Below, in pieces: positions 56,100-64,000 of a stretch of DNA of 64,000 nucleotides (its first letter is position 1; the number at the start of each line of letters is the position of its first letter). Both the position numbers and the translations under genes were made by a program. The stretch comes from Plectrocnemia conspersa (lineage: Eukaryota > Arthropoda > Insecta > Trichoptera > Polycentropodidae). The notes under the pieces were generated by a model. It saw only the letters and a program-made list of their open reading frames with translations, ran no database searches and had not been told where the DNA came from. The stretch is taken from positions 124,001 through 188,000 of the forward strand of contig VTFK01000592.1 of NCBI GenBank assembly GCA_009617715.1. The letters are read 5' to 3'.

Positions 56100-57014
56100 A
56101 TTGTATCTACTTTATATATATTGCAGACATATTAAGAGCATTTTTTGGTTACCAATGTGGGATATAAGTGCCATTTTTCTGTAATTTGTGCAATCATTGG
56201 TGGATCCTTTTTTGTGCAAGGGAATAAATATGAATTCCACCCAGTCTTGAAGTGCATATATCACACAAGATGGCAATGCCTTTGTCTCCAAGTTTATAAT
56301 AACTTTTGCTGTAAATTCATCGCTATCTAAGAATTTGTTTACCTTCAGTTTTTTTTAACAGCTTCATAAATCTGTGCAGGTGTGATATCTGGTTCAAAGC
56401 TGAATTTGTTAAGAGTGCTGGATTATTTGTATAAATATGCATAATTTAATTCTGAGCAATGTTCTTACCATATTATCAAAACTTTATTTATTATTATGAG
56501 GCTTCCTGAACAGTCCTTAATTACCCATGATTTTGTGACACTTATTTTGGCACTGATATTATTTATGAATTTTGCTTTAATCATACAACAATTGGTCTTT
56601 CTCAGTTATCTTGTTTAAATTGTTTTATTTTTTGATTAGGTTTCACGTTTTTTTGACGATCTCTGTGGCAGATCTCTGTTTTTTGCTTCCTCAATTATAT
56701 TTTTTTTGATCAAGTCATTTCCTGAATATATTTTAAACTTAGAAATAACTTTGGCGAACTCTTGTATTTCTTGAAACTGAATTATTTTTTAATTTTATTG
56801 TTTTATTTTTTAGTTTCAACCTCATGTTTGCGACAAGTAGTTTATGGTCCGAACCTGGATAAGTTTTATATTTCATATGTATGATTTCCATTTAGTAATA
56901 ATTATTATTAAATATATTTGATTTCGTTTCGTATCTCCAGTTGAAGACCTTATTTTTAATCTTATTGAATGTTGTTTATACTATCTATTCATAACGGGCA
57001 AATTATTTTTAAGA
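56100..57014 (-). mobile_element. RTE-type non-LTR element, endonuclease C-terminus and RT start (downstream half)
   Basis: Minus strand, in order: YKQHSIRLKIRSSTGDTKRN with QI near 56960-56920 (EN motif K-x-T-W-x-SPDG-x-T-x-NQID); YPGSDHKLLVANMRLK near 56860-56815 (EN motif GSDH-x-LL); then about 400 bp of poorly readable linker; then LQDWVEFIFIPLHKKG and STNDCTNYRKMALISHIGN at 56250-56147, followed by a decayed MLL-I-L block. K-x-x-IFIP-KKG-x-x-x-C-NYR-x-IALISH is characteristic of RTE-clade reverse transcriptases. The element is truncated at about 56100, before the YADD motif. Stops and frameshifts are frequent. Confidence 0.85.
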
Positions 57015-58927
57015 CAGAACCTGATGTTGAACTACATTAAGGATGAAAATTTGACCGCGGGCCACAATAAAAAAATGCCTATTTTTTAAGTGTTTCATAA
57101 CTCAGTTGGGATATTTTATAAATTGCAAAAGCAATATTTTTACTTCAAAATCATCATATTTCATATGAAACTAAAAATGTATTATTTAATATTATATTAT
57201 CTATTGAAATGTTTTTTGAAGTGTTACGCATAAAAATATAATTTAATAGAAAATAAAAATTAATGAAAAATATAAAAAAGGATTAGAAAACATTTTTTTA
57301 ATTTTTTTTAAATTCATTAGTAAATTCAAAAATATTTTTTAAAGAAGGAAACTTAAAAAGACGACTTCCATTATTACTAATATTTTTTTATTTATATTTT
57401 TTGCACCCCCTTTAGCCTTCAATCCTGCTAAAAGTAGGCTTTCAACTTCTACTTGAAATAGTTTATGTGATTTTCTATTCTGTGGAAATCAAAAAAATAT
57501 ATACTTAATCTAGTAATGATATCCACATATTCGTCAAATTTACTGGTGGAAATATGTAATGTTTTAACGTCGGTTTATATAAATTGAGTTTTAACTAAAA
57601 TGCCTTTACGTTCATTAATAAATTATATGCATATTTATTGTTTCCTGCAACGGCTCATTAAGGACATTTAAATAAATTATTATATCTAGAGCAAAGACAA
57701 AATCAGTTATGGTTTTTATATTCTAGATAATCTGATATGTTTCATTTCTAAAAATATATTTATATAACTTTTTAATTCGCATATCTCAAACTTAACCAAG
57801 AAATTTGGCTGTGGTAAATGACATCTAAATATTAGGAATCGAGATCATGTCTATGATTCAGAAACCTTAATCGAATAAAATTAACTAATTTAACAATACA
57901 AGATATGACGTGTTCAACCTGTAGCACGATTTTACACAACGCTTGTTGATGTAAAATACAATAAATTGTAATCAGTTCATTATCAATAATCTTGACCTTT
58001 ATCTTAAGAACTCCAGATTTTTTTTTCTGGTTAAACTCGGTGCTCTATCAGTAATCAAACTCACGAGTTTTTTTCCATGGTAATACATAATTTATTAGGC
58101 AATTATTTACTTGTTCATATATATAATTCCCAGTTGTCTGCTCCTTTGATAGAATTTATTCGAATATGTCGAAATCAGAGGTACATACTCATTTTGCTCA
58201 GTACTATCATCAAAAGCGATATAATACCATGTTATCGATAGAACTTACATTTTGTAATTTGTTTTTAATAGTCGGACATAATATAGTCACCATCAGAAAA
58301 TAGTTTATTATTCTTTGTAATTATATGGTAAATTATATAACTCGCTTTTGTAGCATCTTCTTGTTCCTTAGTCATCCGCGTAAATGTATTTTATCGTGAG
58401 AATAGATTGTGACTTTATCTGCTGCTCTCAATGATAATTCTGAGTTATATGTATTTTAACACTGAGATACTATCGTGGCAGATAAGAACAATACCTGTAT
58501 TGCTTAAATTTTTAAAATTAAATGGTTTTCCATTCTTCTTTAAAAACACGGTCGACTTTTCATCTCTGATTAATTTTGGGTGTATTTTTTAAATGTTTAT
58601 AATAATTATACAAAAATATTTTTTTTTACAAAATGACAAACTTGACGAAGCAACTGATAAATAAAAAAAGAAAATATGCAGATGTGACAGAAACGTTGCA
58701 TTTGAAAATTTATCTAGTTACATTTTTGCCGACGAAACACATGTTTGTCGGAGCGGCGAAAATATTGTATTGTTTCATGATGCTGGGTCATAAAATTCAC
58801 AGACCTTTTCTGAATAGTCATTCAATTTGCAAATGTTTTCATGTTGCCGCTCTTTTTTTACGTAAATAATATTTTGGCATATATCATTTTTTTAAATGCT
58901 TTGCGGGCGGCCATTTTCACAGGCCTG
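57015..58927 (-). mobile_element. hAT transposon relic (ZBED/GTF2I-repeat-like transposase) inserted in the RTE element
   Basis: The right end, read on the minus strand, is CAGGCCTGTGAAAATGGCCG then CCCGCAAAGC, a hAT-type CAG terminus with a GGCCCGC-like block. The left end reads outward GTGGCCCGCGGTCAAATTTT ... CATCAGGTTCTG. Transposase pieces on the minus strand in order: KVDRVFKEEWKTI and VLICHDSISVLK (BED-like finger region, about 58560-58440), MTKEQEDATKASYIIYHI and FSDGDYIMSDY (58375-58275), VSLITDRAPSLTRKKNLEF (58065-58010), ITIYCILHQQALCKIVLQ and VEHVISCIVKLVNFIRLRFL (57975-57860), DVIYHSQISWLSLRYA (57826-57779), LDIIIYLNVLNEPLQET (57700-57640). This is the order of hAT transposases of the TDGAPSM-KK, CIIHQEALC, HT-x-VRWLS type. 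Length of about 1.9 kb is right for such an element. Target duplication is not recoverable. Confidence 0.85.
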
Positions 58928-59240
58928 CTCTATATCATATTGTCATTGCAATTGCATTAAATTCACCTAAGATTATTGTTCTTGTGAATGGCTGTTTCCA
59001 CTTCTTACCGACGTCATTCATGTTCAGTAATGGAACAGTACTGATGAATGCTACTGTTCATTATCATAAATTTGTAATCAGAGCTACCTTCCCTTAAATG
59101 GGTTGCCTTTTCAGGCTTACGAGACCCATCATTGCGGGATGTAATTTTGGAGTTGCCTTCTCCTAGATAGACGATGTTCCCACATTGACGAACCCTATCT
59201 ACCCGGAAGAGAATTACAGCTCCCTCTGGGCATTTTATTT
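58928..59240 (-). mobile_element. RTE-type element, 5' region with first part of the endonuclease
   Basis: The minus strand gives FTRTIILGEFNAIAMT at about 58990-58945. IIxGDFNA is the catalytic Asp-Asn motif of APE-type endonucleases; here Asp is Glu. The reading then meets the hAT end at 58927 and resumes as EN sequence on the far side near 57000. Upstream, GGAGAAGGCAACTCCAAAAT and GAAAAGGCAACCCATTT form a GC-normal block, probably 5' untranslated or early ORF sequence of the same element. Confidence 0.65.
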
Positions 59241-60050
59241 TAAACTCACTTAAATATATAAATTTAAAGTAAAATATATCGATAATTAAATCCTATAACA
59301 ATATATTTAAAAATCGTAAATTATTATTAATAAGCAGTCATCACGTAAAATATATTTATTATTATTTTTGCACCCTTTTCGTTTTAATATGCTAAAATAC
59401 GAAAAGTATGAAATTAATCAATGATTCGACGAATTCGTGATTTAATTTGACGTAACATACACTTCCGTTCAATTCTTTATATTTTTGCTTATCGTTGAGT
59501 TGTGAAATCGATTATTACTGGATTTTTCTGAAATATTTTATTCAAGTATTATTTTTTAATCTCATACTTATTGGTTGGTATTCCCTTCTTCTAGCCCGCT
59601 TAAATATACAATAGGCAAGCGCAATTATATCCTTACTAAAAAACTTTTGTTGTCAAAAAAAATCCCAAATAGTTTCATTGGCTTTTTGTAAGTCTTTGTG
59701 ACTTATTTTGTAGCACGCTCAAGAGACGATCCCTGATAAATCTAGATTTGCATGTAACATTTGAATCATACATATATGATTACATACATAATAGCTGTAA
59801 ACTCAAATTATTTATTTATTTTTAGCCATATGGAGTATCATAACATATAAATATAATTTTAATTAAATTTTTAATCTAATTCAACAATTTAAGTATAGAA
59901 AACTTTGATGCTAAAAAGTCAAATTTATTCTCTGAATATTATAATGTCATATTATATATTTTAGCTTATTACTGTGTAATACTATGTTAAACAAAAAAAA
60001 AAAAAAAGTCTGTATTAACGATTTTAAAGATTTACAGAGTTTTCGTTGAT
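59241..60050. other. AT-rich DNA, nothing recognised
   Basis: A 15-A run at 59992. No feature supported. Confidence 0.5.
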
Positions 60051-60053
60051 TTT

Positions 60054-60260
60054 CTAAAGTAAAATATGTGATGAAGAGAAGCGCTTTACACCTAAGCTTC
60101 TCATATCTAAGTTAACAAACTCATTTACATATTTAATTATTAAGAGTGAAACTTCCACGTGTGTCTTATTAATATCTACATATAAGCGATCCACAGCTTT
60201 CATTATCTTTCCTCGTGGTATTATTCCAGACTTACCAAGTTTGTCTATTAGACATTTCAT
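60054..60260 (-). pseudogene. Unrecognised 68-codon ORF with coding-like composition
   Basis: The product starts MKCLIDKLGKSGIIPRGKIM, continues KAVDRLYVDINKTHVEVS and ends near GVKRFSSSHILL. Balanced charged residues and few low-complexity runs set it apart from the usual AT-rich frames. I know no domain with this pattern. A retrotransposon RT scrap lies 300 bp away on the opposite strand. It might be part of a mobile element. CTTG|GTAAGTCTGG inside it would be a minus-strand donor. Confidence 0.25.
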
Positions 60261-60548
60261 TTATTAAAACACAATCTAAATTAATCTAAATGAGCTTACT
60301 GGATATATTTAAATTTTAATTTGATACACCTTTAGGGCCACTGGGAGGATACAAGCATCACCTTCATTAGTAACATGTAAAATATCGGATGTAGTCTTCA
60401 AAATTAATCTTAAATAGAACTCACGCGTGTAAGGAGAGACGACAACAATAATTGAAAATATCTATCTTGCTGTTAAAATAATTTGGACCTTTTTTTTTTA
60501 ATATAATTTGTGTGAAATTAAGCTTACGTTCCATATAAGCACAGTCAC

Positions 60549-60790
60549 ATGAATATTTCGCTCATTCTAGAGTACCGCTAGGATCCAATCTGAGTCCTCT
60601 ACTCTTTTTGCTATGCATCAAAGACATACATGTGGCAATTAAAAACTCGAAATATTTATTATATGCTGATGATCTGATAATGTTTTATTCGCACAAATTC
60701 TGACCTACTCTCGTTACAAAAATAACTGAAGTCACTGTAGAGGTAGTCAATAGACAATCGATTACTTTTAGCGTCACATTTTTATGTTTT
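60549..60790 (+). mobile_element. Jockey-like reverse transcriptase core with YADD
   Basis: Plus frame from 60542: SHEYFAHSRVPLGSNLSPLL, then FLLCIKDIHVAIKNSKY, then LLYADDLIMFYSHKF and a stop at 60701. It matches RT blocks in order: A-SGVPQGS-LGPLLF-L-INDI, then S-LLYADDLKIF. The catalytic YADD at about 60657-60668 is intact, while PQG has become PLG and LGP has become LSP. Sequence after the stop (TEVTVEVVNRQS) may continue in frame as decayed RT. The rest of the element is missing. Confidence 0.85.
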
Positions 60791-61682
60791 TAATCAATGC
60801 AATAAATATGAGTTAAAAAATAATAATATGTGACTGAAATAGTTATTCTATCGAAATAATGCTGGCTTTATCGAGAAAAGAATGAAATATCATTACTTTT
60901 TTCAACTTGAAAAAGTTTATTAACTTTGATTAAAATGCATTAGAAAATCTTAAAATGCGGTAATATTTATTTCTTGAATTTTAAAGTTAAGCTTATTTTG
61001 CTGTTCTAATTAAGCAACTTTTTTTAATCAAATTTTGTTTCAAAGTCATATTTTCCTTGCATTTTCAGGAATAATTTAATTTCATCTTTAAATTCAAAAC
61101 ATTTACTTTCGAACACCAGCGTATAGTAATATAAAAAAGTAAAACTTCGTTATGTCTTTGCATAAGTGAATGTTTTTTATCAAAAAAATATATCTAACAT
61201 GAGAATGTTTATTAAAATATATTATATGGATCAATCAGTATATATGTATGTATGTGTGAAATACACATTATGCTGAGGCGAGAAAACATCAGAGATCATT
61301 TATCAAACTCTGTAAAAATATGATGAATCACCGAATCCAATGAAAGAAATTTAATTTCAAAATACTTTCGCCAAACAATAAATTCGACTAATGACCTAAA
61401 ATATCCGATGTATATGAATGTTTTTTAATAGAAAATATATGTATTTATTTTATTAAGTACAATTAACATATTAGTTGTGGATTTGTGTGACAGATATCAT
61501 ATTTAAACAAATATAAACTCTTAAATAGACTAATGGAAATATAATAATTTTAATAAATTGGGGAATATACAAAAACTAAATATAGCACGAATGACCATTT
61601 TATAGAAAAAAAAAATATTAGAATTAGATATTGTTTTGTTCTGAAAAAAGCGCTGTTCTCTTTAAAATAACAATTAAAAAAA
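60791..61682. other. AT-rich DNA, nothing recognised
   Basis: TATATATGTATGTATGTGTG at 61239 is a short microsatellite. No gene. Confidence 0.5.
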
Positions 61683-61830
61683 TAGCGCAATAGACGAGCG
61701 GTATAAGTCGCTGATTATTGACATGAAGGACTTGCGCTCGAATTTTTTCATTTTTTATCGTCTCCAATAGATCAGAATTAGCGATTATTATATTTTTTTA
61801 ATACATTAGACTTATTTATATTTTCCTAAT
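61683..61830 (+). mobile_element. tRNA-derived SINE, copy E
   Basis: GCGCAATAGACGAGCGGTAT, AAGTCGCTGATTATTGACAT, GAAGGACTTGCGCTCGAATT, then CAATAGATCAGAATTAGCG and ATTATTATATTTTTTTAAT. TAGACGAGCGG is the best A box of the family; the B box is mutated (GCTCGAATTTT). Confidence 0.65.
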
Positions 61831-62319
61831 CTCATGGATAAATATTGTGATGATTAAATAAAGTTGGTTCAGCTAATAGAGAATATATAAGGTAGCCTTC
61901 AAATATTTTTTTTGAAACAGTTTGCCATTGACCGCTAGACTAGATTACGTACGGACGTTTAGATGACTATCCCGAATGCATTATTTTATATATTCATATT
62001 TTTATTCAAATACCTTTTTACTAGGAACGTTGGGATATAATTAATTGTATTCTGGTCATTGCGTCTACTCAAAAATGCACTTTTTAAAGTTTCTAAGAGG
62101 CGATATTTACAACCCGTTAATGCTCAGTTACTTTCGAGTATTAGAGTGCCTTAAAGAGTAGCGATCTGATCCATATTTTTTCCTGTCGAAGCCAGGACAT
62201 CAGCACTTGAGAACACTTTTTTTTCATGAGCCATCCAGCTTCTCAACGAGCTTGCCAAACATGTTATGAATAATTGAAAAAAAAATATACGAGATGGTGC
62301 TCATTTATTTTAGGTGGTG
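61831..62319. other. AT-rich DNA with GC-normal patch
   Basis: 62085-62260 (TCTAAGAGGCGATATTTACA, GTCGAAGCCAGGACATCAGC) is unlike the flanks and unassigned. No frame. Confidence 0.35.
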
Positions 62320-62935
62320 TCAAGACATAATGTGAACAAACAAACGTTAACGCGACATAATACATATATACATTAATATGTATTCTATAATATTATAAAG
62401 TAGTACATATCCTTACAAGGTACATTCACAATATTATAAAATAGCATATTGACAAAGTGACATTCAGTTTATTTATATTTATTTTTTGTCTTAGATGTTT
62501 GTTTGTTTTTATGCTTTTATTCTATGTATATATGATAGGTTTTTAATCCTTGTACTTTATTTAATATTGTTTTTATAATTATTAAAACTTATTTGAAATT
62601 AAAATATTTGCAATTTTCGCTTTTATTGATTTTCATTATAAGCTTTTTGTGATAAACAACGCTTATTAAATTTAAAGTTATAATTTTTTTTCAAAAACTC
62701 GTTTTAAAATTAAACAATACACTCACCTTGTAAATGTACCATTTTAGAATAGTATATTAAATTATATTAATTTATTATTATATAAATAACATTTATTTAA
62801 ATATGTACTTACATATTTACATTATGTCATATCAACTTTTTGTATGGTAGCGTTATGTCGTGTTAATGTTTGGTTGTTAACATTATGTCGGTTAACGTTT
62901 TGTCGTGTAACCATTTAAGGTGTGCATCATTAATT
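62320..62935. mobile_element. Non-autonomous DNA element with inverted TTATGTCGYGTTAAYG ends, copy 2
   Basis: The left end, read inward from the minus strand, holds ATTATGTCGCGTTAACG, TTTGTTTGTT and ACATTATGTC. The right end on the plus strand holds GTTATGTCGTGTTAATG, TTTGGTTGTT and ACATTATGTC in the same order. The right end then repeats the motif once more (GGTTAACGTTTTGTCGTG). The interior aligns with 24858-25180. No coding capacity. Superfamily is unknown. Confidence 0.6.
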
Positions 62936-63584
62936 TTTTTTTTTAATTATTTCTTCAAATGTTTATTATTGTTTGCATTATGACGCATTATGATTAGATG
63001 GATTTTTAATCTTTTTAATTCATGGCAGATACATTGACTTTCATAATCTGCAAAAAAGTTTTCTCACGATGATGAGTTATACAAATAAGTCCTTTTTTAT
63101 TAATATTTGAATCCGACAGTTTATTTAAACTTCTTCATGCTTGGCTGATGTTCTTTCTTATTAACTTGTTGTAATCTATACATTTTCATCTTCATTATAA
63201 ATCAAATAAAAAAATGCTGACATTTTTGTATGACATTCAAAATACACAATCGTTTAAATAATCTTAATTATATTTTTGATTAATAATGCTGTATCAATAT
63301 ATAAATAGTTTCAAGACTTGCACATTGAAAACCAATTTTAATAACATTAAAATCACGATCTTTCTATTATTCGCTAATTTATTTATAAATATATATACAA
63401 CACTAAAATTAGTAAAATGTTTGAAATATGCGTTTTTTCTTAACAATCTGTTAATAATCGTGAATTTCTAGCAAACTGATTTATTGTTGGTTTTTTATAT
63501 ATAAAATGAACTACACTTTAAAGTTCTAAATCAAATATATATAATAAATATTTATTAAAAATAAAATTGAACATATTCAACGTA
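62936..63584. other. AT-rich DNA, nothing recognised
   Basis: The 61-codon plus frame at 63286-63471 is low complexity. Confidence 0.5.
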
Positions 63585-63935
63585 TGTTTGTATATCTCTA
63601 CAAACACTACACTTTTTGCAACGGAAAAAATCCAATAAGCGAGAGAGTCAGTTGGCAATATCAAGGGCTTAATACGACCATAATTATGGCATTCCCTGTA
63701 CATACGGTTCTCAAACGGTTATGGGCACATTTCCGCTGCAGAGTCGGTTTATATGCGAACCAACGTTAAATCCCAGAAGAACGATAACCAGAACTCTCCA
63801 GATACCACCGGATAAAACTGACACGACTATCCGCGTGAAGAGCAACTTAACCGACGTTTAAATTCTAAGGGAGCGTTCACACCGGGCCTCGTTCGCGTTG
63901 CAAGATAAAAACCGATTTGAGAAACAGGAGGAAAG
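63585..63935. promoter_or_regulatory. High-complexity island at the window edge
   Basis: CGAGAGAGTCAGTTGGCAAT, ACATTTCCGCTGCAGAGTCG, CCACCGGATAAAACTGACAC and TTCACACCGGGCCTCGTTCG. GTCAGTTGG near 63647 is another TCAGT word. No recognised frame. It may be an island like the others or flanking sequence of something beyond the window. Confidence 0.3.
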
Positions 63936-64000
63936 AAAAGAGAAAAAAACATACAAATAAATGCTATTCCACCTAATGGCATATAGAGGGTTGTATTCTA

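Noticed and set aside
58633..58869. 78-codon plus ORF
   Set aside because: Lies antisense within the hAT element, between its end and the transposase start; no domain.
1..64000. CRISPR arrays, operons, ribosome-binding sites or prophage
   Set aside because: No regularly spaced short repeats with unique spacers, no gene clusters, and eukaryotic transposon content throughout.

Overview
This window looks like non-coding DNA from an arthropod nuclear genome, most probably an insect. By eye it is roughly 70% A+T or more. It has no ORF longer than 174 codons, no operon-like gene packing, many AT-rich simple stretches, and fossils of transposon families that live in animal genomes: RTE and Jockey/I-like non-LTR elements, hAT, mariner, P-element/THAP, piggyBac-type MITEs, tRNA-derived SINEs and LTR-like blocks. 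TCAGT-type initiators fit arthropod promoters. I cannot name the order or species.

No complete protein-coding gene is present. The best host-gene evidence is one 50-nt candidate internal exon on the + strand at 55232-55281. It has a pyrimidine-rich acceptor, a GTAAGT donor and one open frame. If real, much of the window is intron of a large + strand gene. Two TATA-less TCAGT initiator contexts, at 5014 and 38673 on +, are possible transcription starts. Between the repeats lie some twenty GC-normal, high-complexity islands of 150-550 bp. They are CpG-bearing and several are rich in TAATTA-type homeodomain words. They resemble conserved non-coding elements or enhancers and are listed with low confidence.

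Layout. 1-3200: AT-rich DNA holding a decayed tandem satellite of about 165 bp period. 3.2-5.3 kb: GC-rich patch, a GAGAG-rich hairpin repeat in two copies, promoter candidate. 7.4-8.5 kb: non-LTR reverse transcriptase scraps and a SINE. 10.1-15.1 kb: piggyBac-type MITE with TTAA flanks, two copies of an LTR-like repeat, a foldback. 16-18.4 kb: a hAT-like end and a Jockey-like RT C-terminus. 19-29.4 kb: SINEs, local tandem duplications, islands, and a 687-bp DNA element with 34-bp inverted repeats. 32.2-33.5 kb: a P-element-like transposase relic that still has a THAP domain. 35.1-36.3 kb: mariner transposase remnant, then an LTR-like block whose second copy is at 51.1-51.7 kb. 37-46 kb: islands, an unexplained 54-codon coding-like ORF, AT palindromes, the second TCAGT promoter candidate, a second piggyBac-type MITE. 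54.1-54.4 kb: a MITE that is almost entirely a long hairpin. 55.2 kb: the candidate exon. 56.1-59.2 kb: an RTE element with a hAT element inserted in its endonuclease domain, both on the minus strand. 60.5-63 kb: another RT scrap, a SINE and a DNA element with inverted ends.

The only machinery that can be named is mobile-element machinery. All of it is broken by stops and frameshifts, so it records insertion history and not present function. I see no CRISPR array, tRNA, rRNA or bacterial-type system. Most short ORFs are chance frames or lie across decayed transposon coding regions. I see no convincing undescribed biological system; the candidate exon and the unexplained coding-like ORF at 37.5 kb are the best places to look for something new.
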